The notes below the pieces were generated by a model. The model was given only the letters and a program-made list of their open reading frames with translations. It had not been told where the DNA came from and ran no database searches. Of a DNA stretch of 64,000 nt, positions 41,043-50,838 are shown in pieces. Numbering within the stretch: position 1 is the stretch's first letter; each line of letters opens with the position of its first letter. Location: positions 1 through 64,000 of the forward strand of contig JARCRU010000024.1 of NCBI GenBank assembly GCA_029850535.1, in the 5' to 3' direction. The position numbers and the translations under genes are program-made. The DNA comes from Actinomycetota bacterium (lineage in GTDB: Bacteria; Actinomycetota; Acidimicrobiia; Acidimicrobiales; RAAP-2).

Positions 41043-43064
41043 CTAGACGTCAAGTTCCAACCGGCGCAGATCGTCGCCGAGGCTCTGGACTTGCAACGTG
41101 TGTAGGTAGTCACGCAAGGCGGCGGCCTCTTCGAAGCGAAGCTCGCCCGCCGCGCGGAGCATGGCGTCCTCGACCCGCGCGATCTCTTGGGAGAGGTCGT
41201 CGGAGGCGACCGTCTCCAGTGAGGTGATGCCGTGGATCTTGTTCGTTGGCTCGGGGGCGTGCTCCGAGCGCAAACGACCCAGGATGTCAGCGACGTTCTT
41301 GGTGATCGTGATGGGAGTAATGCCGTTCTCCTGGTTGTAGGCGATCTGCATCAGTCGTCGGCGCTCGGTGGTGGAGATCGCCTCGCGCATCGAATCGGTG
41401 ATGCGATCGGCGTAGAGGATGGCTTCACCATTCGCGTTGCGGGCCGCTCGCCCGATGGTCTGGATGAGGGCTGATCGAGAACGAAGGAATCCCTCCTTGT
41501 CCGCATCCAGGATGGCGACGAGTGACACCTCGGGAAGATCAAGACCCTCTCGGAGGAGGTTGATGCCCACCAGGATGTCGAATTCGCCCAGACGCAGAGA
41601 GCGCAGAATCTCGATGCGTTGCACGGTGTCGATGTCGCTGTGCAGGTACTGCACGCGATATCCCGCCTTGACCAAGTAATTGGTCAGATCCTCCGACATC
41701 CGCTTGGTCAGGGTGGTAATCAACGCGCGCTCGCCACGCGCCACGACGCGATCGAGACGCACGCGCAGGTCGTCGATCTGGTTCTTGGTGGGCACCACGG
41801 TGATGACCGGGTCGAGCAAACCAGTGGGACGGATCACTTGTTCGGCGATCTGATCCGATACCTCGATCTCGAAGGGTCCCGGGGTCGCGGAGACGAAGAC
41901 GATCTGGGGCACGATCTCCATGAACTCGTCGAAGTTCAAGGGGCGGTTGTCCATGGCACTTGGTAGACGAAAACCGTGCTCGACCAGAGTTTCCTTGCGC
42001 GAGCGGTCGCCGGCGTACTGTCCACGAATTTGAGGAACCGCTACGTGGGACTCGTCGATGACGATCAACATGTCCGAGGGGAAATAGTCGAGCAGGGTGT
42101 AGGGACGTTCACCGCGACTGCGACCGTCGAGGTGTGCCGAATAGTTCTCGATTCCCGCACAGATGCCAGTTTGTTCGAGCATCTCGAGGTCGTGTTCGGT
42201 CCGAGATCGAAGCCGCTGGGCCTCCAGCAGTTTCCCATCCTTCTCGAAGGCGGCCAATTGCTGTCCCAATTCGACTTCAATACTGCGACAGGCTCGCTGG
42301 AGGGTCTCAGAACTCGTGGCGTAGTGCGACGCGGCGAAGAGGGTGACGTCGTCGACGTTGCCGCGCCGTTCCTGCGTCACGGGGTTGAAGAAGGTGATCT
42401 CTTCGATCTCGTCACCGAAGAAGGACACGCGCACCGCTTCGTTGGAGTAGGCCGGCTGCAACTCCAGGGTGTCACCCTTCAGGCGAAATGAACCGCGGTC
42501 GACGACGAGATCGTTGCGGTCGTATTGCATTTCGATGAGACGTCGCAATAAGGCCCGTTGGTCGTGCACCGCCCCGACCTCGAGGCGCAGCATTCGTTCG
42601 CGGTACTCCAGAGGTGATCCGAGTCCGTAGATGCACGACACCGACGCCACGACGATGGTGTCGCGGTGCGTGAGCAGTGAGGAGGTCGCCGAGTGGCGGA
42701 GCCGGTCGATCTCCTCGTTGACGGCACTGTCCTTCTCGATGAAGGTGTCAGTTCGTGGGATGTAGGCCTCGGGTTGGTAGTAGTCGTAGTAGGAAACGAA
42801 GAACTCCACCCGGTTCGACGGCAACATCTCCTTGAGTTCCGAAGCGAGTTGGGCGGCGAGCGACTTGTTGGGCTCCAGAATCAGGGTCGGACGTTGAACC
42901 TGTTCCACCAGCCAGGCGATGGTGGCGGTCTTACCACTGCCGGTGATTCCTTCTAGGGTTTGATATCGCAGGCCGTCGCGCACGCCCTGGGCCAAAGTGG
43001 CGATGGCCGCTGGTTGATCGCCCGAGGGGCGAAACGGTGACTCGACCAAAAATTCAGTCGCCAT
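41043..43064 (-). CDS. uvrB: excinuclease ABC subunit B
   Basis: GITGSGKTATIAWL, SYYDYYQPEAYIPRTDTFIEKD, UVR domain. Confidence 0.98.
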   Translation of the reverse strand: MATEFLVESPFRPSGDQPAAIATLAQGVRDGLRYQTLEGITGSGKTATIAWLVEQVQRPTLILEPNKSLAAQLASELKEMLPSNRVEFFVSYYDYYQPEAYIPRTDTFIEKDSAVNEEIDRLRHSATSSLLTHRDTIVVASVSCIYGLGSPLEYRERMLRLEVGAVHDQRALLRRLIEMQYDRNDLVVDRGSFRLKGDTLELQPAYSNEAVRVSFFGDEIEEITFFNPVTQERRGNVDDVTLFAASHYATSSETLQRACRSIEVELGQQLAAFEKDGKLLEAQRLRSRTEHDLEMLEQTGICAGIENYSAHLDGRSRGERPYTLLDYFPSDMLIVIDESHVAVPQIRGQYAGDRSRKETLVEHGFRLPSAMDNRPLNFDEFMEIVPQIVFVSATPGPFEIEVSDQIAEQVIRPTGLLDPVITVVPTKNQIDDLRVRLDRVVARGERALITTLTKRMSEDLTNYLVKAGYRVQYLHSDIDTVQRIEILRSLRLGEFDILVGINLLREGLDLPEVSLVAILDADKEGFLRSRSALIQTIGRAARNANGEAILYADRITDSMREAISTTERRRLMQIAYNQENGITPITITKNVADILGRLRSEHAPEPTNKIHGITSLETVASDDLSQEIARVEDAMLRAAGELRFEEAAALRDYLHTLQVQSLGDDLRRLELDV

Positions 43065-43650
43065 CGAGTCCTCGATCTCTCAGGAGCTCATCGATTCGAT
43101 TTCGCAGGGCGTCGCGGTCGGTGTTGTTCCATATGACTTCGTCGGCGAGACTCTGGCGCTCGGCGTTGCTCATCTGGTGAGCGATCCGCAGACGTGCCTC
43201 GTCCTCGCTCATGGCGCGTTGGTTGATCAATCGATCAATGGCGATCTCGGTAGCGACTTGGATGGACCAGACTTCGGTGAGCCCTAAGTCGCGTCGATGT
43301 TCGGGGCGAAAGAGCGGTATGGCGACGAAGGTGGCTCCGCCCACGGCGGACTCGAGGGCGCGACGTATCTCCCGTCCCACCCATGGATGGGTGATGGCGT
43401 TGAGGCGCGCCAGAGCCGTGGCGTCGTGAAAGACAAGGTTCGCCACGAAACGGCGATCGAGCTCCCCGTCGCGGGTCAAGAGTGCTGTTCCAAAAGCGTC
43501 GACTAGGACGGCCAACAGTGGCCCTCCTGGTGTAACTAGATCGCGGTAGACCTCATCGGCATCGAGCGCCACGAAACCCCGTGCGCGCAGATAATCCACC
43601 ACCGTGGACTTTCCCGCACCGATACCGCCGGCTAACGCAATTCTTTTCAC
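43054..43650 (-). CDS. coaE: dephospho-CoA kinase
   Basis: IALAGGIGAGKSTVVDYLRARG, DADEVYRDL. Confidence 0.94.
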   Translation of the reverse strand: MKRIALAGGIGAGKSTVVDYLRARGFVALDADEVYRDLVTPGGPLLAVLVDAFGTALLTRDGELDRRFVANLVFHDATALARLNAITHPWVGREIRRALESAVGGATFVAIPLFRPEHRRDLGLTEVWSIQVATEIAIDRLINQRAMSEDEARLRIAHQMSNAERQSLADEVIWNNTDRDALRNRIDELLRDRGLDGD

Positions 43651-43708
43651 TACTCCACGCTACTGAGGTTGGTGTGACATCAGTACTCCGGCGCGCTCCC
43701 AGGAACGA

Positions 43709-43747
43709 CGAAACCCGCCCCCTCATTCCGATTTGGGGCGGGTTTCG
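43709..43747. terminator. 13-bp hairpin downstream of rpsA
   Basis: CGAAACCCGCCCC (43709-43721) / GGGGCGGGTTTCG (43735-43747), 13-nt loop; no U tract. Confidence 0.75.
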
Positions 43748-43762
43748 CGGTGAGAGATGGTT

Positions 43763-45136
43763 CTAACTGGCGCTGTCGGCGGTGCTGTCAGTGGCGTCGT
43801 CAGCGGCGTCGTTAGTGGCGTCGTCGTCGGGAGACTTCGCCACCACCTCGGTGGCGTACTCGGCCCACGCGGCTTGCGCTTCAGTCTCTGGGGTGAACTC
43901 ACCGTACTCAAAGCCGCCGATGTAGTTACCTTCGGTGTCGTAGGCGTGGCTACCGAAGGCCTCACGGTACTCCTCGGAGACTTCGCCGCCTTCGGCCGCC
44001 TGCTTGATCGACAACGAGATGCGCCGACGGGCGGTGTCGAGTTCAATGATCTTGACCCACAGCTCCTCACCGGCGGTGACGACCTGATCGGGTGACTCGA
44101 CGTGGTGCGCGGCCATTTCAGAAATGTGCACCAATCCCTCGATGCCGTCACCAACCTGGACGAAGGCACCGAAGGGCACCATTTTGGTCACGCGACCGTA
44201 CACCAACTGGTCGACCGCGTGACTGTCGGCGAAGACCTGCCACGGGTCCGACTGCGTGGCCTTGAGCGACAAGGAGATGCGCTCCTTGGAGAAGTCCACG
44301 TCGAGGACTTCGACGTCGACCTCGTCGCCCACCGCCACCACCTGGCTGGGGTGGTCGATGTGCTTCCAACTGAGTTCCGAGACGTGGATGAGGCCGTCCA
44401 TGCCGCCCAGGTCGACGAAAGCGCCGAAGTTGACCACTGAGGAGATAACGCCGTGACGACGCTCGCCCGGCTTGAGATTGTTGAGGAAGTCGCCGCGCTG
44501 CTCCTTCTGGGTCTCTTCGAGCCAGGCCCGACGCGAGAGGACCACGTTGTTGCGGTTGCGGTCGAGTTCAATGATCTTGGCTTCGACCGTCTTGCCGATG
44601 TAGGGCTGCAATTCACGGACACGACGAAGCTCCACCAACGATGCGGGTAGGAAGCCTCGCAATCCGATGTCGACGATGAGGCCGCCCTTGACCACTTCGA
44701 TGACGACTCCCTTGACCATTTCGTCGCGATTCTTGAGTTCCTCGATGTTCGCCCACGCCTTCTCGTACTGGGCGCGCTTCTTGGAGAGGACCAAACGCCC
44801 CTCCTTGTCTTCCTTCTGCAGCACCAGGCATTCGACCTTCTCGCCGAGCGAGACAATCTCTGAGGGGTCGACATCGTTACGAATGGAGAGTTCGCGGGCG
44901 GGGATCACGCCTTCGGACTTGAATCCGATGTCTAAGAGGACCTCGTCGTGGTCGATCTTGACCACGGTGCCGGTGACCAAGTCACCATCTTCGAACTCGA
45001 GGACGGAGTTGCCCACCAAATCGGTGAGATCAGTGCCGACCATGTTGTCTTCGGTAATGACGCGGGGAATGTAGTTTCCCTCGGCGTCGAAGGTTCCCAT
45101 CTGAACGGGAGAGAGGAGGCTAGTGCCGTCCGACAT
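43763..45136 (-). CDS. rpsA: 30S ribosomal protein S1
   Basis: Four S1 domains (GDLVTGTVVKIDHDEVLLDIGFKSEG..., GVISSVVNFGAFVDLGGMDGLIHVSELSW) and an acidic low-complexity tail. Confidence 0.96.
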   Translation of the reverse strand: MSDGTSLLSPVQMGTFDAEGNYIPRVITEDNMVGTDLTDLVGNSVLEFEDGDLVTGTVVKIDHDEVLLDIGFKSEGVIPARELSIRNDVDPSEIVSLGEKVECLVLQKEDKEGRLVLSKKRAQYEKAWANIEELKNRDEMVKGVVIEVVKGGLIVDIGLRGFLPASLVELRRVRELQPYIGKTVEAKIIELDRNRNNVVLSRRAWLEETQKEQRGDFLNNLKPGERRHGVISSVVNFGAFVDLGGMDGLIHVSELSWKHIDHPSQVVAVGDEVDVEVLDVDFSKERISLSLKATQSDPWQVFADSHAVDQLVYGRVTKMVPFGAFVQVGDGIEGLVHISEMAAHHVESPDQVVTAGEELWVKIIELDTARRRISLSIKQAAEGGEVSEEYREAFGSHAYDTEGNYIGGFEYGEFTPETEAQAAWAEYATEVVAKSPDDDATNDAADDATDSTADSAS

Positions 45137-45230
45137 ACGAACTTCTTTCAAGCGACCACACCGGGGCCAACTAGTGGATCAGGGCTGGGTCGCCGGTGTA
45201 AACCCAGGTTTCCACTGTATCAGAGGCCCC

Positions 45231-47855
45231 CTAGCCCTTCGCCGCGGCCCACGAGTCACCCCAGTGAAGTGACACCTCGAGGGGGACGCTGAGTTCGGCC
45301 ACTCCCGTCAGCGACTCGAGGATCGCTGTTTCGACGCGAGACTGTTCTCCTGGGGGGGCCTCGACGAGAACCTCGTCGTGCACTTGGAGAATCAAACGCG
45401 CGGATAGTGCCTCGTCGCTCAGACGGTGATCCAGTCGCACCAGAGCGGACTTGAAGATATCGGCCGCGAGTCCCTGAATTCCGGCGTTCATGGCCTGTCG
45501 CTCGGCCGCCGCGCGCTGGGGTCCCACGGCGGTGGCGAGATCTGGGAAGGGACGAATTCGCCCGAACTCGGTACGTGAGAAACCTTGGGTTCGCACTTCC
45601 TTGACCGTATCGTCCATGTAGCGCCGCAGGGTGGGGAACCCGGCGAAGTACTTGTCCATGATCTCCTTGGCCACGCTCACTGGCACCCCGAGACGTCGGG
45701 AGAGTCCAAAGGACTCCATCCCGTAGGCCAAGCCGTAGGAGACCGCCTTGGCCTGCTCGCGCTGTTCGTGCGTCACGTCGGCGGGTGCGACGGCGAAAAC
45801 CGACGCGGCGATCGTGCGGTGAACGTCCTCGTGGCTGGCGAAAGCCGCCAGGAGACCCGAATCTTGCGAGAGGTGCGCGAGGATACGCAGTTCGATCTGG
45901 TTGTAGTCCGCCACCGCCAGCGTCCAGCCCTCGGTGGGTACGAAGGCGTAGCGTAAGCGTCGCCCTTCGCTGGAGCGCACCGGGATGTTGTGCAGATTCG
46001 GATTCTCTGAACTGAGACGGCCGGTTCGGGCGACCGTCTGGTGGAACAGGGCGTGGATTCTCCCGTCGGCCCCCACGGCGTCGATGAGTGGCGCGCCGTA
46101 GGTGCTGCGTAATTTCTCCACCTCGCGATAGCGCAGGATCAGCGGGACGATGCGGTGCTCGTCGGCGATTGCCTCGAGGGTGGTGGCGTCGGTGGAAAAA
46201 CCAGATTTGATCTTCTTGCCGGGCGTGAGGCCGAGCTCGGAGAACAACACCGTCTGCAGTTGCTGGGGCGAGTTCACCTTGAATTCGTGGCCCGCGACAC
46301 GCTGGATTTCGGCGTCGAGACGCTGGGACTCGATCGTGAATTCTGCGGCGATGGTGCGCAGCATCTCGACGTCCACGCGCACCCCGCGGGCCTCCATGCG
46401 ACCAAGAACGGCCACCAGGGGTAGTTCGATCGCTTCGTACACCCGCCGCAGTTCCCACCGGTCGATCTCCGCGCGCAACACCGTGCGCAGCCGCGCGACG
46501 ACCCCCACGTGGTGAAGCAATGAGTCGTCATCGGCGGTCTCTTCGAACAGCGATGGTGCGGGAGTACCCAGGATCTCACCCAAAAAACGCTGGGCGACGT
46601 CGGTCAAGTCGTAGCGCCCACTCGTCGCGTCGACCAAGAACGCCATGATCGCTGTGTCGTCGGCCGGCTCGCTCAGGGTGATATCGCGCTCGAAACCCGC
46701 GCGGAAGATCTCCTTGATGTCGTGCCCCGCCAGCGGTCGTTCGCCCACTGCGCCAAGAAAAGCTTCGAGTTCGCCCACGGCCGCGACGGCGTTGTTCTCG
46801 TCGATTACACCCACTCGTGTCCCTCTCAGCAGCACCGTCAGCGCCGTTGCTTCTCGAACCACTTCGTCGAGAGGGCCGCGTCGGTGGACGACGGGAGTGG
46901 ACTGGAGGGCACCCGCGGTCTCGAGCGACAACGGCGATCCCGCGCCGGGTGCTCCTAGGAGTCCCTCGCCCATCAGCTTCTCGAAGCGGCCGCGCATGGA
47001 GTTCATCTCGAAGCGGTCGAAGAAGGCCCCCACCGCCGCACGATCCCAGCCACCCAGGGTCAGGCTCTGCAGGGTGAAGTCGAGGGGCACGTCGCGCACC
47101 AGACGCATCACGCGCTCGTTTTGACGTGCTCGATCCTCGTAGGCGCTCAGGTTCTCGCGTAGCTTGGGAGTGAGATCAGCTAAGTGCGAGTACAGATCGT
47201 CGAAGTCGCGATAGGTGCTCAGTAGTTTGGCGGCGGTCTTCTCCCCCACCCCCGGGACACCGGGAAGGTTGTCCGAAGCGTCGCCGCGCATGGCGGCGAG
47301 GAGGGGGTATCTCGCCGGCTCGACACCGCATCGTTCGAAAATGCCGGTCTCGTCGTAGAGCGAATAGTCCGAGACGCCGCGGCGGTTGTAGAGCACTCGG
47401 ACGAATGGGTCCTCGACTAACTGAAAGCAGTCGCGGTCCCCGGTGACCACCACCACCGGAATCTGGGCGTCTCGACCCCAGGTGGCGAGGGTCGCTAGGA
47501 CGTCATCGGCCTCGAAGTGGGTCACCCCGAGCACGGGAACGTGTAACACCTCACAGAGGTTGCGGATCAACTCGAACTGGTGCTCGATCTCGGCCGGGGT
47601 CTCGGCGCGACCACCCTTGTAGTCCGGGGTCATCTCGTCGCGAAAGGTGCCACCGGGCAGGTCGAAGGCTACTGCGAGTGCGCGTGGCGTTTGGCTACGC
47701 ACGAGGGAGTGCAACATCGAGGCGAAGCCGTGCAGGGCATTGGTGACGAGGCCACTCGACGTGGCGATGTCGGTTGAGAGGGCGAAAAAGGCGCGAAAGG
47801 CCAAGGACATGCCGTCCAACAGCACCAGGGGCCGCTGGTCGGGTTGATCAACCAA
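45231..47855 (-). CDS. polA: DNA polymerase I
   Basis: 5' nuclease domain and pol A motifs (LAVADYNQIELRILAHLSQD, YGLAYGMESFGLSRRL, LQVHDEVLVE). Confidence 0.97.
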   Translation of the reverse strand: MVDQPDQRPLVLLDGMSLAFRAFFALSTDIATSSGLVTNALHGFASMLHSLVRSQTPRALAVAFDLPGGTFRDEMTPDYKGGRAETPAEIEHQFELIRNLCEVLHVPVLGVTHFEADDVLATLATWGRDAQIPVVVVTGDRDCFQLVEDPFVRVLYNRRGVSDYSLYDETGIFERCGVEPARYPLLAAMRGDASDNLPGVPGVGEKTAAKLLSTYRDFDDLYSHLADLTPKLRENLSAYEDRARQNERVMRLVRDVPLDFTLQSLTLGGWDRAAVGAFFDRFEMNSMRGRFEKLMGEGLLGAPGAGSPLSLETAGALQSTPVVHRRGPLDEVVREATALTVLLRGTRVGVIDENNAVAAVGELEAFLGAVGERPLAGHDIKEIFRAGFERDITLSEPADDTAIMAFLVDATSGRYDLTDVAQRFLGEILGTPAPSLFEETADDDSLLHHVGVVARLRTVLRAEIDRWELRRVYEAIELPLVAVLGRMEARGVRVDVEMLRTIAAEFTIESQRLDAEIQRVAGHEFKVNSPQQLQTVLFSELGLTPGKKIKSGFSTDATTLEAIADEHRIVPLILRYREVEKLRSTYGAPLIDAVGADGRIHALFHQTVARTGRLSSENPNLHNIPVRSSEGRRLRYAFVPTEGWTLAVADYNQIELRILAHLSQDSGLLAAFASHEDVHRTIAASVFAVAPADVTHEQREQAKAVSYGLAYGMESFGLSRRLGVPVSVAKEIMDKYFAGFPTLRRYMDDTVKEVRTQGFSRTEFGRIRPFPDLATAVGPQRAAAERQAMNAGIQGLAADIFKSALVRLDHRLSDEALSARLILQVHDEVLVEAPPGEQSRVETAILESLTGVAELSVPLEVSLHWGDSWAAAKG

Positions 47856-48420
47856 CGAATTCGCCCTTCAGTATCTGTTGGGCAACCTCGCGCATGCGAG
47901 TTCGCCCACGCATTGCCGACTGCTGAATGACTTCGAAGGCCGCGGGCTCGTCCAGGCCTCGTTCACGCATGAGGGCTTCCTTGGCGCGCTGGACGATCTC
48001 GCGTGTCTCGATTTTGTCGTCGACACTGGTCACGTCGGCGACGTCAGCGACTGGCGATGCTGGGTTCATGATGGCCGCGAGTTTGGGCAGAATCTCGCTG
48101 GATCGAAAGGGCTTGACCAGATAGGCCACCACGCCCGCATCGCGCGCGCTCTCGATCAACGCACGCTGGGAGAAGGCGGTCAGCAACACGACCTGGGTCG
48201 TGCCACCCTTGACGGCGCGCGCCACTTCGATCCCGTCGATGCCGGGCATCTTGACGTCGAGCAATGCGAGATCGGGCTCGAGGGTGCGAATTAGATCGAG
48301 GGCGTCATCACCCGTGGCGGCCTCGCCGACGACGAGATACCCGTCGCCTTCGAGGATCTCCTTCAGGTCCAGACGGATGATCGATTCATCGTCGGCTATG
48401 ACCACTCGCTTATCCATTTT
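47848..48420 (-). CDS. pdtaR: response regulator with ANTAR RNA-binding domain
   Basis: VVIADDESIIRLDLKEIL receiver; ANTAR-like C-terminus (ALMRERGLDEPAAFEVIQQSAMRGRTRMREVAQQIL). Confidence 0.92.
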   Translation of the reverse strand, partial: KMDKRVVIADDESIIRLDLKEILEGDGYLVVGEAATGDDALDLIRTLEPDLALLDVKMPGIDGIEVARAVKGGTTQVVLLTAFSQRALIESARDAGVVAYLVKPFRSSEILPKLAAIMNPASPVADVADVTSVDDKIETREIVQRAKEALMRERGLDEPAAFEVIQQSAMRGRTRMREVAQQILKGEFVG

Positions 48421-48730
48421 CATCCTTCGGTAACTCACGCAGCAGCCGGTCTCGCTCGGCGGTAAGGCTCTGCACTTCGTTGGAACGTCGAATCATCTCG
48501 GCGTTCGCGGCCACCACGTGTTTTGACAACTCGTTATATTCTGCCGTAACGAGCGGGGTCTCGGCGACCAATGATCGAATTCGAGCGTCGTCAAGTGCTT
48601 CGTTCCACACCGTCACCTGCTCTTCGAGGACCCGAAGACTCTCACGCGCACCCATGAGCCGGCGTTGCACGTCTTCAAGGTGTCGCTTCTGCGAACGAGG
48701 TCCCACCCCCCAGAGTGTAAGACCCATCAC
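48410..48730 (-). CDS. coiled-coil hypothetical protein
   Basis: 106 aa helical ORF overlapping menC (4 nt) and pdtaR. Confidence 0.65.
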   Translation of the reverse strand: MMGLTLWGVGPRSQKRHLEDVQRRLMGARESLRVLEEQVTVWNEALDDARIRSLVAETPLVTAEYNELSKHVVAANAEMIRRSNEVQSLTAERDRLLRELPKDENG

Positions 48731-49773
48731 CAGCGATGAGTCACCAGCGGAGCCGTGAGTTCCAGCGCCGCCCCCGCGAGATATCCACAGCCCCAGGGGT
48801 CCGCGGCAAAAATATCAGCGTCGACAAATTGGGAGTCGGCGATGTCACTCGGGCGCGTGATCTCGTGTCGGGCGAGAGTTCGATTGGCGCGTCGTGCCAG
48901 GGGGGATTCGAAGAATCCACCGAGGTACACCTCCAGTCCCAGTCGCCGGGCGCGCTCGATCATGGTGCGCGCCTGCGCGAAGCCGCCCACGCGAGCAGGT
49001 TTGATGCAGACCGAGCGAGCGGCCTGGTAGCGCGCGATTTGCTCGAGATCGCGTCGGTTCCGTACCCCCTCGTCCAAGCTCACTGGTACGTCAAGGAGTC
49101 TGGCCAGTCGCGCGTGTTCCACCACGTTGCCCGGCGCGAAGGGTTGCTCGACAGCGACCACCTTCAGATGTCGTTGCGCTTCGGCCACCGCGTGCACCAC
49201 GGCCTCGAGAGAGTCGCCCGAACAGTTGAAGTCGAGCAATACGGGAAGATCGAGTTCGCTGAGGCGTTGCCACTGGCTGGTGGGCACTTGCGCTGTCGAC
49301 AATTTGGCGCGAACTTGGTCCGCGAGCACCACCGGTGCCCAGGGCAGCGCGTCCAAGAGTGAGACCGTGATTTGCACGGGGGTCTCGAACCGAGCGGGCC
49401 AGTGCTCGTCGATTCGCAGGCGTCGTGCGCGCAAGTCGACGTCGAGTAGAGCCATTTCGAGGAGGGCGGTGGCGGGGTGACTAGCGGGGCGAGAACCTGC
49501 CAAGTGGGTGGCTCGAGCCCACTGCGGGGCGCTCCCCTCGCGTTGAGTGATCTCCTGGAGGTGGCGCAGGGTGAAGCGCTCGAGCTCCTCGATGACCTCC
49601 TGTATTCCCGCGTCGCCGTTCATCGTGTGTGGTTGGGGCGATACTTCGCCCAAACCGCGAACACCGTCAATTTCCAGCTCCAAGAAGAGGTGTGGACGCG
49701 ACACGTGTGTCTGACCAGCAGCGACAATGGAGGAGGCGAGAGTGAGGTCGTGACGCCACAGGCGAGCTCTCAT
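48727..49773 (-). CDS. menC: o-succinylbenzoate synthase (enolase superfamily)
   Basis: VLLDFNCSG, VAVEQPFAPG, VSLDEGVRNRRDLEQIARYQAARSVCIKPARVGGF. Confidence 0.85.
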   Translation of the reverse strand: MRARLWRHDLTLASSIVAAGQTHVSRPHLFLELEIDGVRGLGEVSPQPHTMNGDAGIQEVIEELERFTLRHLQEITQREGSAPQWARATHLAGSRPASHPATALLEMALLDVDLRARRLRIDEHWPARFETPVQITVSLLDALPWAPVVLADQVRAKLSTAQVPTSQWQRLSELDLPVLLDFNCSGDSLEAVVHAVAEAQRHLKVVAVEQPFAPGNVVEHARLARLLDVPVSLDEGVRNRRDLEQIARYQAARSVCIKPARVGGFAQARTMIERARRLGLEVYLGGFFESPLARRANRTLARHEITRPSDIADSQFVDADIFAADPWGCGYLAGAALELTAPLVTHRW

Positions 49774-49812
49774 TCCACCCACCTTAAACTGACTGCTATG
49801 GTTTCACCCGCA

Positions 49813-49895
49813 GCCCGGGTGGCGGAATGGCAGACGCGGAGGACTCAAAATCCTTTGCTCGAGAGGGCGTGCGGGTTCGAGTCCCGCCCCGGGCA
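49813..49895 (+). tRNA. tRNA-Leu (anticodon CAA), CCA not encoded
   Basis: Acceptor GCCCGGG/CCCGGGC, anticodon loop CTCAAAA, long variable arm, T-arm GCGGGTTCGAGTCCCGC. Confidence 0.95.
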
Positions 49896-49914
49896 CGCTG
49901 TTACTTTTATCAAC

Positions 49915-50838
49915 ATGACACACTCACTTCCCCTCCGCGACGACCTCGTCGCTCTCTTCCCCGGTCAAGGTTCGTTGTCGGGCGGAGCCGGACTCGCCTG
50001 GCGTGCGAGTGCCCACTGGTCCCTGGTGGGGCGAATCTCTGCCGCCTCGGGGATGGACGTGGAGTACTTTCTCCTCGAGGCGAGTGACGAGGACGTGGTG
50101 CGCACCGACCGAGCGCAGATCGCCACATTCGCGCTGTCGCTCGTGGGCTATCACGAACTGCTCGATCGCGGCGTGCGGCCGCGTTATCTCCTGGGACACT
50201 CACTCGGTGAATTCTCGGCGCTCGTGGCCGCGGGCCTCCTCGACGTGGACGACGGGGCACGACTCATCGCCGTGCGCGGAGCGGCGATGGCGGCGGCGGC
50301 CCAGGATATTGAGGGCACCATGGTGGCGGTCATGGGTGGAGACGATGAGGCCCGGCGCAATCTGGACGGACTCGACAACGCGTGGGTCGCCAATATCAAC
50401 GGTGCCGCGCAGATTGTGCTGAGTGGGACGCGCGGCGGCATCGACTACGTTCTGGCCAATCACCGCGAACTTGGTTGGCGACGCGCAACGCCTCTCGCGG
50501 TGGGTGGAGCCTTTCATTCGCCCCTCATGGCCGGAGCTCAGATGGCCCTCGATGAGGCTCTGCACGCCGTACGTTGGGGTGAGACCGATCACGTGGTCAT
50601 CGCCAATGTCGACGGGGCCCCGCATTCGCTGTCGGCGGAATGGCGGGCTCTGCTCTCGCGACAGTTGACCTCGCCCATCCAGTTCCTCGACGCCACGCTG
50701 TCGTTGCCGGCGGAGGTGACCTGGAGTGTTGAGATGCCACCCGCGGGAGTGCTCACCGGACTCACCAAACGCATCCGTGACTTCACCCGCCAGGATTCAC
50801 CCGACAGTCACCTCGAGATTCAGGAGATGCCACTATGA
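49915..50838 (+). CDS. fabD: malonyl-CoA:ACP transacylase
   Basis: [25 protein letters not shown] just after the tRNA. Confidence 0.93.
   Translation: MTHSLPLRDDLVALFPGQGSLSGGAGLAWRASAHWSLVGRISAASGMDVEYFLLEASDEDVVRTDRAQIATFALSLVGYHELLDRGVRPRYLLGHSLGEFSALVAAGLLDVDDGARLIAVRGAAMAAAAQDIEGTMVAVMGGDDEARRNLDGLDNAWVANINGAAQIVLSGTRGGIDYVLANHRELGWRRATPLAVGGAFHSPLMAGAQMALDEALHAVRWGETDHVVIANVDGAPHSLSAEWRALLSRQLTSPIQFLDATLSLPAEVTWSVEMPPAGVLTGLTKRIRDFTRQDSPDSHLEIQEMPL

Noticed and set aside
49477-49914. 5' extension of the fabD ORF upstream of 49915
   Set aside because: It reads through tRNA-Leu(CAA) and antisense menC; FabD homology begins at the ATG at 49915.
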